DNA of 14,906 nt, from the NCBI GenBank assembly GCA_003168295.1, contig PMST01000223.1, positions 23,299 through 38,204 on the forward strand, in the 5' to 3' direction. Below the pieces are notes generated by a model. It did no database searches. It saw nothing but the letters and a program-made list of their open reading frames with translations, and was not told where the DNA came from. Source of the stretch: Actinomycetota bacterium. GTDB lineage: Bacteria; Actinomycetota; Actinomycetes; Streptosporangiales; Streptosporangiaceae. Made by a program: the position numbers and the translations under genes. This document shows positions 6,468 to 12,869 of this stretch, piece after piece. Position 1 is the stretch's first letter. Every line of letters starts with the position of its first letter.

Positions 6468-8123
6468 TTACTGGCCGGTGACCTGTCGCCAGTTGGGGAC
6501 CGAGGGCTGGATGCGGGCGGCGGGGCCCTGGCCGAACAGCTTCATGATGTTGCCGGTGATCCGCTGGACCATGGCGGCCTCGCAGACCCCGCCGGGGCGG
6601 CAGCCGCTGCGGTCGTCGAGGGCGGGGATCCAGTTGTTGGTGCCGGTGTCGAGCACCCCCGCGCCGGTGGACGCGTTCGTGTAGTACGTCATGTCGGAGT
6701 AGAACGCGCCGATGCTGGTCTGGCCCAGGTTGGCCGGGATCGGCGAGTGGCCGAAGACCTGGTCATCGGCGGGCTGGCCGTAGCCCAGGTCGAACTTGTC
6801 CACGTCCGAGGCGATGAGGCTGGGGATGACCTCGCCGTTGTGCAGGCCGGTGCCGTCGAAGACCCAGGCCGAGGCGTCCGCGACCCGGAAGCCCACGTGC
6901 AGGCTGGGCTCGAGGAAGCCGGCGTAGGTGTCGCCGACGAAGTCGTACTCCGGCCAGCTGGACGGCGGGTTGGCCCATTCGTTGCCGGTGACCTGGAGCG
7001 GGTTGCCGTGGCCGTCGAGCGGATCGGCGGCCGAGTCCCGGTAGTCGACGAGCTCACGGTCCGGGCCGAGCCGTGACGCCTGGGTCCTGACGTGCCGCAG
7101 GACCGGGCTGGCGGCGAAGAAGACGATATTGACGCCCCCGTTATAGGCGGCCAAGGCGGCCTGGCGCTCGCCGAGCGACCAGCACTCGTCGTGGCCCAGG
7201 GAGAGCAGGACCTTGTGCCTGAGCAGGTAGCCGGGATGCTCCTGGACGGTCAGGTCGGTGGCGTAGGTGACGTCGAGGCCGTGTTGTTCGGCCCATTTGA
7301 CCAGAGGGTATTCCAGGCCGAGGAAGTTGCCTGAGCCGTTCTCCGCGGCGTAGGGCCGGTCGTAGGACACCACCCGGGCCCGGCTGCAGATCGGGTACAC
7401 GTCCGCCGGGCAGCTGCCCAGGCCCTGGTAGTAGTCGTAGCCGCCGTAATAGTTCCAGGCCTGCCAGGTGAACACGTCGTTCTTGATGACGTAGGTGGCG
7501 GTGCTGGCGGGGTCCCAGATCGTCAGCGGGACGTAGCTCTGCCGGTTGCCTGGGCCGGTCAGCTTGATCAGGTAGTCACCCTGGACGAACGCCTGGGTGA
7601 CGGTGAAGGTCAGCGACGGGGACCAGTTGTCGCAGGCCACCATGTTGGTACCGCTGGTGACCGGGCAGCCGGGCTGGTCCTTGGCCGGCTGCTGGGCCGA
7701 CGTCCAGATCAGGCGAGCGCCCTGGCCGTGGTAGTAGCCCATCCGGAAGGCCTCGGCGCGGAAGGACGGGCCGGTGGTGCTGACGTACAGGGTCACCTTC
7801 TGACCCGGCTGCGCGTAGACCTGGCTGGCGAAGCCGCTGATGCCGCCGTGCGCGCCGTGGATCTGCCACGCGGTGGTGCCCGGCTTGTCGTTCTCCTGGA
7901 TCACCCAGCGGGCCCGCATCCCGTCAGGACCGGAGAAGGTGGCCGGGCCCGAGTCGGCCGCCTGACCGGCCGCAGCCGCGGCGGGCCCGGAAGCGGCGCC
8001 GGTTTTCGGCGGCGGCGTCGCGGCCTGCGACGGCTTGCGCGCCAGCAGCACCACCACCGCGATGACGGCCACCGCCACGACCGCGATGACGGCCACCCCG
8101 CTGGCGACACGCCTGTCAGGCAA
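6468..8123 (-). CDS. Membrane-anchored N,N-dimethylformamidase beta-like domain protein
   Basis: Protein of 551 aa starting at TTG 8123. This start is supported by a near-ideal GAGGAGGTG seven bases or so upstream (complement of about 8131-8138). Residues 9-28 form one strongly hydrophobic helix after MPDRR, then an Ala/Pro/Gly-rich linker to about 60, so the rest is predicted to sit outside the cell as a signal-anchored protein. Residues 95-205 look like a beta-sandwich (FRMGYYHGQGARLIW, YLIKLTG, YVPLTIWDP). Residues 210-530 resemble the C-terminal domain seen in DMF hydrolase large subunits (DUF6605-like), with DVTYATD, LLSLGHDECWS (306-316) and EWANPPSSWPEYDFVGDTYA. In DMFase this domain binds iron through tyrosine and glutamate; I cannot confirm the ligands here. 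Many family members in actinobacteria are exported and uncharacterised, so formamidase activity should not be assumed. Confidence 0.8.
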   Translation of the reverse strand: MPDRRVASGVAVIAVVAVAVIAVVVLLARKPSQAATPPPKTGAASGPAAAAAGQAADSGPATFSGPDGMRARWVIQENDKPGTTAWQIHGAHGGISGFASQVYAQPGQKVTLYVSTTGPSFRAEAFRMGYYHGQGARLIWTSAQQPAKDQPGCPVTSGTNMVACDNWSPSLTFTVTQAFVQGDYLIKLTGPGNRQSYVPLTIWDPASTATYVIKNDVFTWQAWNYYGGYDYYQGLGSCPADVYPICSRARVVSYDRPYAAENGSGNFLGLEYPLVKWAEQHGLDVTYATDLTVQEHPGYLLRHKVLLSLGHDECWSLGERQAALAAYNGGVNIVFFAASPVLRHVRTQASRLGPDRELVDYRDSAADPLDGHGNPLQVTGNEWANPPSSWPEYDFVGDTYAGFLEPSLHVGFRVADASAWVFDGTGLHNGEVIPSLIASDVDKFDLGYGQPADDQVFGHSPIPANLGQTSIGAFYSDMTYYTNASTGAGVLDTGTNNWIPALDDRSGCRPGGVCEAAMVQRITGNIMKLFGQGPAARIQPSVPNWRQVTGQ

Positions 8124-8173
8124 CCGGCCACCTCCTCGCCGTCACGCAGATACCCGGCCTGGAGGCGGACTCG

Positions 8174-8230
8174 CGATCGCCCCCGGAATTATGCGGACAA
8201 AACCTATTAGATACACCCTGCGGACCATCC
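8174..8230. repeat. Degenerate direct repeat, copy 1
   Basis: Positions 8196-8230 match 8517-8551 at 27 of 35 positions without gaps, sharing the core CTATTAGAT/ATATTAGAT and a following GACC-TCC end. A further block CGATCGCC-C-GGA at 8174-8187 matches 8496-8509 at 12 of 14. The two blocks are separated by 7-8 unlike bases in both copies. Copy 1 lies just upstream of the minus-strand dimethylformamidase-like gene and includes AT-rich DNA suited to a promoter. Confidence 0.6.
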
Positions 8231-8293
8231 CCGGCGGCATGTCCGCGGGACGCCGTTGCCAATCCCTGGGATGGATGACGGGGCGACGGCCCG

Positions 8294-8440
8294 TCAGGCG
8301 TCCGGTGCGTTGCGTACCCATCCGATCACGCCGTGCTTGGTGATGGTCATGAGGGTATCGAGTTTCTGTGCGGCTGCCGAGGCGCGTGATGCGGGAAGTC
8401 CGCGGCCGCGCAGGTAGCGCTCAGGTGGAGCGCGAGAGTG
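8294..8440 (-). pseudogene. Possible C-terminal remnant of a lost gene
   Basis: On the minus strand the frame from the codon after TGA (8441-8443) to TGA 8294-8296 reads through 48 residues. These include PERYLRGRGLPASRASAAQK and, from an ATG at 8350, MTITKHGVIGWVRNAPDA. The composition looks protein-like rather than random, but there is no start near its 5' end and no ribosome site before the ATG at 8350. I do not recognise a family. It may be a decayed gene end, a very short real peptide, or chance in GC-rich DNA. Confidence 0.25.
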
Positions 8441-8495
8441 TCACAGCCGGTAGCCGAGGGCGAACGACGGCGGCGGTCGCTGACGCTGGCTCAGC

Positions 8496-8551
8496 CGATC
8501 GCCGCTGGATAACGGAGACGAAACATATTAGATCCACCCCCTTGACCGTCC
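8496..8551. repeat. Degenerate direct repeat, copy 2
   Basis: Second copy of the repeat described at 8174-8230, about 321 bp further on. This copy ends in TTGACC (8542-8547), the -35 candidate of the lacI promoter, which copy 1 lacks (TGCGGACC at the equivalent place). The two copies thus lie on the flanks of the divergent intergenic region, one near each outward gene. Confidence 0.6.
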
Positions 8552-8571
8552 ACGGCTAGAGGATTTAGCGT
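8542..8571 (+). promoter_or_regulatory. Candidate lacI promoter
   Basis: TTGACC (8542-8547) as -35 and TAGCGT (8566-8571) as -10, with an 18-bp spacer. The -10 keeps the T, A and final T that matter most in actinobacterial sigma-70-type promoters. A start point near 8577-8579 would fall on the adjacent palindrome. Assigned by eye. Confidence 0.45.
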
Positions 8572-8577
8572 TCTAGG

Positions 8578-8589
8578 GCGAACGTTCGC
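8578..8589. promoter_or_regulatory. LacI-type operator GCGAACGTTCGC
   Basis: A perfect 12-bp palindrome with a central CG, the usual symmetry of LacI-family operators. It sits directly after the candidate -10 and 66 bp before the chosen lacI start. Binding here would block the promoter of the lacI-arabinofuranosidase operon. Ten of its bases recur inside the lacI coding sequence at 9370-9379. Confidence 0.6.
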
Positions 8590-8655
8590 TCAAATTGTCA
8601 TATGAGCGGATTTCGTCTTAGCCAACTGACGGAACGACCATGCGGAACGGATGCA

Positions 8656-9798
8656 ATGGCCCGACGGCGATACGTGTCGATCAAGGAAGTGGCGGCGCGC
8701 GCCGGCGTCAGCTTCCAGACGGCCGGCAAGGTCCTCAACGGCGGGGATGTGCGCGTGTCCGCCGAGACGCAGGAGCGGATCCTGGCCGCCGCCGGCGAAC
8801 TCGGCTACCGCCCGAACACGATCGCCCGGAGCCTGGTCCAGCGCGCCACCGCCACCATCGGCCTGGTCGCCAGCGACGCCACCGACGTGGCCATCGCCCA
8901 GGCCTCCGTGGCCGCCGAGCAGGCCGCACGCAGGCACGGGCACTCCGTCCTGGTCGGGCACCTGGCCGCCGGCGGCGCGGACGGGGCCGACATCGTGCGG
9001 ACGCTGATCGAGCGCCGGGTCGACGGCATCATCGCCGCGGCCCCCGAGGTCGAGGAAGACACCGAGGTCGCCGAGCTGCTCAGGCGGTATGTGCCCTCGG
9101 TCAGCCTACAGGCGGTGCCGGGAGGGGGCGTCCCGCTGGTGGGCTCCAATCACAGGGACACCGGCCGGCTGGCCGCGGACCACCTCCTGGCGCTCGGGCA
9201 CACCAACATCGGGACGGTCACCGGGCTGTTCCGGCGCCGGGTCACCCGCAGCAGGCTGCACGGCTACGAGGACGCACTGCGGGCCGCGGGCCTTGAGCCG
9301 AGCGAGGACCTCGTCACCGAGGCCGACTGGACGCCGCAGGGCGGGGCCACCGCCACCAGGCTGCTGCTCGAACGTTCGCCTGGCCTGACCGCGATCTTCG
9401 TGCACAGCGACGTGATGGCGATCGGCGTGCTGTCCGCACTATGGCAGGCCGGGCGCCGGGTACCCGAGGACATCGCGGTGGTGAGCTGCGACGATATCCC
9501 GTTCGCCGAGTTCCTGACGCCGCCGCTGACGACCGTGCGCGTGCCGCTGGCGGAGACCGGGCGCCAGGCGGTCGAGCTGCTGCTGCGCAGCATCGCGGGC
9601 GAACCGGTACCCGAGCGGACACCGCTGCTGCCGGTAGAGCTGATCGTCCGGGATTCCTGCGGCGCGCCGAGCGCCCAGCGCGCGAACGCCAGAACCAGCA
9701 GAAAGAGCCCCGCTGACCGGGCCAGGCCAGATAAGGCCAGCACAGAGAAGGCCAGCACCGAGAAGGCCAGGACTGACCAGACTAAGGAGCGCCAGTGA
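8656..9798 (+). CDS. LacI-family regulator of the arabinofuranosidase operon
   Basis: Protein of 380 aa from ATG 8656. An in-frame ATG at 8602 would add 18 residues, but it has no ribosome site and LacI proteins normally begin just before the helix-turn-helix. DNA-binding part: VSIKEVAARAGVSFQTAGKVLNG at 7-29 (recognition helix SFQTAGKVLN, where TVSRVLN is more usual), then the hinge RPNTIARSL at 52-60. The periplasmic-binding-protein-like effector domain runs from about 66 to 335, with VDGIIAA (122-128), DVMAIGVLSALWQAGRRVPEDIAVVSCDDIP (252-282) and LTPPLTTVR. The effector is probably arabinose or an arabino-oligosaccharide, judged by neighbours. Residues 336-380 form an unusual basic Ser/Thr/Lys tail containing ASTEKASTEKA. 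The stop overlaps the GTG of the next gene, so regulator and enzyme are translationally coupled. Confidence 0.92.
   Translation: MARRRYVSIKEVAARAGVSFQTAGKVLNGGDVRVSAETQERILAAAGELGYRPNTIARSLVQRATATIGLVASDATDVAIAQASVAAEQAARRHGHSVLVGHLAAGGADGADIVRTLIERRVDGIIAAAPEVEEDTEVAELLRRYVPSVSLQAVPGGGVPLVGSNHRDTGRLAADHLLALGHTNIGTVTGLFRRRVTRSRLHGYEDALRAAGLEPSEDLVTEADWTPQGGATATRLLLERSPGLTAIFVHSDVMAIGVLSALWQAGRRVPEDIAVVSCDDIPFAEFLTPPLTTVRVPLAETGRQAVELLLRSIAGEPVPERTPLLPVELIVRDSCGAPSAQRANARTSRKSPADRARPDKASTEKASTEKARTDQTKERQ
9733..9777 (+). repeat. Three 15-bp tandem repeats in the lacI 3' end
   Basis: Units at 9733-9747, 9748-9762 and 9763-9777 all begin AAGGCCAG. Units 1 and 2 differ at one base (AGCACAGAG versus AGCACCGAG), and unit 3 is more diverged. 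They encode the KASTE-KASTE-KARTD part of the C-terminal tail. Being a multiple of three, copy-number change would alter tail length without frameshift. Confidence 0.85.
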
Positions 9799-11303
9799 CC
9801 CGCATCGCCATTGACCCCTCCCGATCTGTCGGGCGGCTCGATTGCAAGGTGTTCGGCGGCTTCGTCGAGCATCTCGGCCGTTGCATCTACGGCGGCCTTT
9901 ACGAGGAGGGCTCGCCGCTCAGCGACGACCGCGGCTTCCGCAAGGACGTGCTCGGCCTGCTGCGCGAGCTCCAGCTGGGCGTGCTGCGCTGGCCGGGCGG
10001 GAACTTCGTCAGCAACTACCACTGGGCCGACGGCATCGGCCCCAAGGACGACCGGCCGCGCCGGCCGGAGTTGGCGTGGGGCGGCGAGGAATCCAACCGG
10101 TTCGGCACCGATGAGTACCTCGGCTACTGCGAGGACCTAGGCACCGAACCTTACATCTGCCTGAACATGGGCACCGGGACGCTGGAGGAGGCGCTGGCCT
10201 GGGTCGAGTACTGCAATTCGGCCGGCGGCACCTACTGGGCGGACCGGCGCCGGTCGAACGGCCGGGCCGAACCGTACAAGGTCACCTACTGGGGCCTGGG
10301 CAACGAGATGTACGGCGACTGGCAGATCGGCGCGTTCAGCGCCGAGGAGTACGTGCGCGAGGCGACCAGGTGGGCGCGGGCAATCCGGATGCTCGACCCG
10401 CGGGCCAAGCTGGTCAGCTGCGGGATGAACGGCTGGAACGAGTGGGACCAGGTGGTCATCGACGGGATGGCGGCGACGGTCGACTACCACTCGCTGCACA
10501 TCTACACCGGCAGCAAGGACTACTGGACCAACGTGCTCCAGCCGCACCAGGCCGAGCGCGCGATCAGGTGCAGTCAGGCCCTGATCCAGCGCGCGGCCTA
10601 CCGGCAGAAGATCGCCGCCCCGCCGCGGATCGCCTACGACGAGTGGAACGTCTGGTACCGCAACATGACCGGCGCGCTCGAGGAGCGGTACACCTTTGCC
10701 GACGCGCTGGCCGTCGGCACCTACCTGAACATCTTCGTCAGGAACTGCGACTGGGTGCGGATGGCCAACCTGGCGCAGATGGTCAACGCCATCGCGCCGA
10801 TCGTCACCAGCGGCGCTACCGCGGCCGTGCAGCCCATCTGGTACCCGGTGCTGCTGCACGCGCAGGCCGCACTCGACGTGGCGGTGGACGTGTACGTCGA
10901 CGGGCCCACGGTCAGCCCCGAGTTTCCCGCGGGGGCGAGCCGGTGGCCGTTCCGGGTGGCGGATCTGGGCCCCTTCAGTCTCATCGATGCCGCCGCGACC
11001 GTGAGTGCCTCCAGTGTGAGCGCTAACAGCGCCGCTAACAGCGGGCTCGTGGCGATCACGCTGGTCAACCGCAGTCCCGAGGAACCGGAAACGGCCGAGG
11101 TGCTGCTGCGGGATTACACCTTCGATGGACCCGCCAGGATCCGGACGGTCACCGCCGCCAGGACCCGCGACGCCCGAACGCTGCCCGATGTGGAGACAGC
11201 ACAGCTGGAAGAGGGATCAGAAAACACTAAGGACGGGGTGGTCGCCGTCCGGCTGCCACCCCGGTCGTTCACCGTCATTGAGGCCGCGATGACCAGCAGG
11301 TAG
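9795..11303 (+). CDS. abfA: Intracellular GH51 alpha-L-arabinofuranosidase
   Basis: Retaining glycoside hydrolase of 502 aa that removes terminal alpha-L-arabinofuranosyl units from arabinan or arabinoxylan oligosaccharides. It starts at GTG 9795, overlapping the lacI stop by 4 bp, with AAGGAG at 9784-9789. The (beta/alpha)8 domain begins at FGGFVEHLGRCIYGGLYEEG (20-39), followed by LRWPGGNFVSNYHW (64-77). The acid/base is E171 in WGLGNEMYGDW and the nucleophile is E283 in YDEWNVWY; HIY at 235-237 also fits. No signal peptide is present, as usual for family 51 enzymes working on imported oligosaccharides. The C-terminal beta domain (about 385-502) contains a low-complexity Ser/Ala/Asn insert (403-416). 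The binding-protein gene follows after 93 bp, supporting joint use with the importer. Confidence 0.95.
   Translation: MTRIAIDPSRSVGRLDCKVFGGFVEHLGRCIYGGLYEEGSPLSDDRGFRKDVLGLLRELQLGVLRWPGGNFVSNYHWADGIGPKDDRPRRPELAWGGEESNRFGTDEYLGYCEDLGTEPYICLNMGTGTLEEALAWVEYCNSAGGTYWADRRRSNGRAEPYKVTYWGLGNEMYGDWQIGAFSAEEYVREATRWARAIRMLDPRAKLVSCGMNGWNEWDQVVIDGMAATVDYHSLHIYTGSKDYWTNVLQPHQAERAIRCSQALIQRAAYRQKIAAPPRIAYDEWNVWYRNMTGALEERYTFADALAVGTYLNIFVRNCDWVRMANLAQMVNAIAPIVTSGATAAVQPIWYPVLLHAQAALDVAVDVYVDGPTVSPEFPAGASRWPFRVADLGPFSLIDAAATVSASSVSANSAANSGLVAITLVNRSPEEPETAEVLLRDYTFDGPARIRTVTAARTRDARTLPDVETAQLEEGSENTKDGVVAVRLPPRSFTVIEAAMTSR
11015..11028. promoter_or_regulatory. LacI-type operator-like palindrome inside the GH51 gene
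   Basis: TGTGAGCGCTAACA matches its own reverse complement at 12 of 14 positions around AGCGCT, a form common among LacI-family operators. It lies in the segment encoding the low-complexity insert, 368 bp before the binding-protein start. A chance origin in Ser/Ala codons (AGC, GCT) is quite possible. Confidence 0.3.
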
Positions 11304-11396
11304 CAGCCAGGAGGCCATCGCGACCACCGCCGCACGACCGGGGGGCGCGGCAACCGCACACAACACGGCAACACCGAACTTAGGAGTCTAGCCATA

Positions 11397-12785
11397 ATGT
11401 TGTCGAAAACGCGAAGAATTACCGCCGGGGTGGCCGGAGCGGCCGCCATCTCGCTGCTCGCCGCGTGCAGCAGCAGCGGGTCGTCAAGCACGGCGGCGAG
11501 CGGTACAAGCACGGGCGCCAGCGCCAGCGCGAGCGCGTCGGCGACCGTGCTGGCCGGAGGAAAATCCTGCAGCTCATCGTCGACGCCGGTCATGTTCTGG
11601 GCCTGGGTGCCCGGGATCAGCCGGGCCGTCACCGAGTTCAACAAGACCCACCCGTCGATCTGCGTCACGCTCGAGGACCCGGGCGCGGGCGGTGCCGAGT
11701 ACACGCTGCTGAACAACGCGATGAAGGCCGGCTCGGGCGCGCCCGACGTGGCTGAGATGGAGTTCGACGAGCTGCCCTCCTTCATCATCCAGAAGTACGT
11801 GGAGAACCTGGTCCCCTACGGGGCCAACAACTACAAGAGCGACTTCGCGCCCTGGGCCTGGAGCCAGGTCAGCCAGGGCGGCGCCGTGTACGCGATGCCG
11901 AGCGACTTCGGCCCGATGGCGTTCTATTACGACCAGCAGACGCTGGCCAAGTACAAGATCACCCCGCCGGCCACCTGGGCCCAGGTGGCCACCGACGCGG
12001 CCAGCCTGCACAAGCAGAACTCCGGCGCCTACCTGCTGAACCTGTCCCCGAACGACCTGCAGTGGCTGATGGACGTGATGGGGCAGGCCGGCGCCTGGCC
12101 CTTCCAGTACTCCGGCGGCAGCAACGTCACCATCAACTGGACCGGGCCGGCCCAGGAGAAGTTCGCCGCCTACTGGCAGAACCTCATCAACTCCCGCGCG
12201 GTCAGCACGGTCAACGACGCGGGCACCGAGGTGAACACCAACCTGGACAAGGGCGTCACCGCGGCCGCGATCGACTCGGCCTGGGCCCCGTCGTACTTCG
12301 TGGCGGACGTCAAGCAGTCGATGGGCCAGTGGCGGGCCGCGCCGCTGCCGCAGTGGACCTCGGGTGCCGACGTCGGCGCGGACTGGGGCGGCTCGACCTA
12401 CCCGGTCTTCACCCAGAGCAAGCACCCCGCCCAGGCCGCGGAGTTCTCCGAGTGGCTGACCTCCACGGACGCGTCCTGGAACATCGTCAAGACGCCGCCC
12501 TCGTCGCTGTTCCCGACCTACCTGCCCACCCTCAACTCCGGCTCGTTCACGTCCCTGACCTACCCGATCTCCGGCACCTCGCAGCCGAACCAGGTGTTCT
12601 CCGCGGCCGCTAAGAACATCCCGGCCACGCCGTGGCCGCCGTTCATGACCCAGGCGCTCACCCAGGCTGACACCACGTTCGGCGGCGTGCTGTCCGGCAA
12701 GGAGACCATGCAGCAGGCATTCGCGGCCTTCCAGACCGCGGAGGTCAACTACGCCAAGGCTCAGGGCTTCGACGTCTCGACCTGA
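11397..12785 (+). CDS. Sugar-binding lipoprotein of ABC importer (solute-binding family 1)
   Basis: Extracytoplasmic solute-binding protein of 462 aa that would capture arabinose or arabino-oligosaccharides and deliver them to the two permeases downstream. ATG 11397 follows AGGAG at 11382-11386. Residues 1-24 form a lipoprotein signal (KTRR, a hydrophobic stretch, then LLAAC with C24 as lipidated cysteine). A Ser/Ala/Thr/Gly linker runs to about residue 52, typical of actinobacterial lipoproteins. The mature domain has family-1 features: PVMFWAWVPGISRAVTEFNK, GSGAPDVAEMEFDELPSFI, GGAVYAMPSDFGPMAFYYDQ and the C-terminal ETMQQAFAAFQTAEVNYAKA. It is placed before two permease genes with an 84-bp gap holding a hairpin, consistent with higher expression than the permeases. 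The sugar is inferred from neighbours, not from the binding residues. Confidence 0.92.
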   Translation: MLSKTRRITAGVAGAAAISLLAACSSSGSSSTAASGTSTGASASASASATVLAGGKSCSSSSTPVMFWAWVPGISRAVTEFNKTHPSICVTLEDPGAGGAEYTLLNNAMKAGSGAPDVAEMEFDELPSFIIQKYVENLVPYGANNYKSDFAPWAWSQVSQGGAVYAMPSDFGPMAFYYDQQTLAKYKITPPATWAQVATDAASLHKQNSGAYLLNLSPNDLQWLMDVMGQAGAWPFQYSGGSNVTINWTGPAQEKFAAYWQNLINSRAVSTVNDAGTEVNTNLDKGVTAAAIDSAWAPSYFVADVKQSMGQWRAAPLPQWTSGADVGADWGGSTYPVFTQSKHPAQAAEFSEWLTSTDASWNIVKTPPSSLFPTYLPTLNSGSFTSLTYPISGTSQPNQVFSAAAKNIPATPWPPFMTQALTQADTTFGGVLSGKETMQQAFAAFQTAEVNYAKAQGFDVST

Positions 12786-12811
12786 CCGGCACCGACCGCA
12801 CGCTGGCTCGC

Positions 12812-12845
12812 GCCCGGTGCGTCACGGTCACGTGGCGCACCGGGC
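12812..12845 (+). terminator. Intercistronic hairpin after binding-protein gene
   Basis: GCCCGGTGCG (12812-12821) and CGCACCGGGC (12836-12845) are perfect 10-bp complements with a 14-nt loop that itself contains CACGTG. It lies 26 bp after the stop and 24 bp before the next start, with no T tract. Such hairpins commonly act as partial terminators or 3'-end stabilisers, raising binding-protein mRNA over permease mRNA. Confidence 0.65.
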
Positions 12846-12869
12846 ACCGCCGACGAAGGGAGCTCCGAT

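Noticed and set aside
6126..7076. Plus-strand frame of 316 codons across the TMEM175-like and dimethylformamidase-like genes
   Set aside because: Shadow of two genes with clear family motifs on the other strand.
8368..8559. Short plus-strand frame in the intergenic region
   Set aside because: It runs through the repeat and the -35 region, is Arg-rich, and has no ribosome site.
11309..11314. Strong AGGAGG just after the GH51 stop, possible leader peptide
   Set aside because: No ATG, GTG or TTG lies at a workable distance; probably an incidental purine run.
11574..12425. Minus-strand frame of 283 codons opposite the binding-protein gene
   Set aside because: Antisense shadow; the plus-strand lipoprotein signal and fold motifs are unambiguous.
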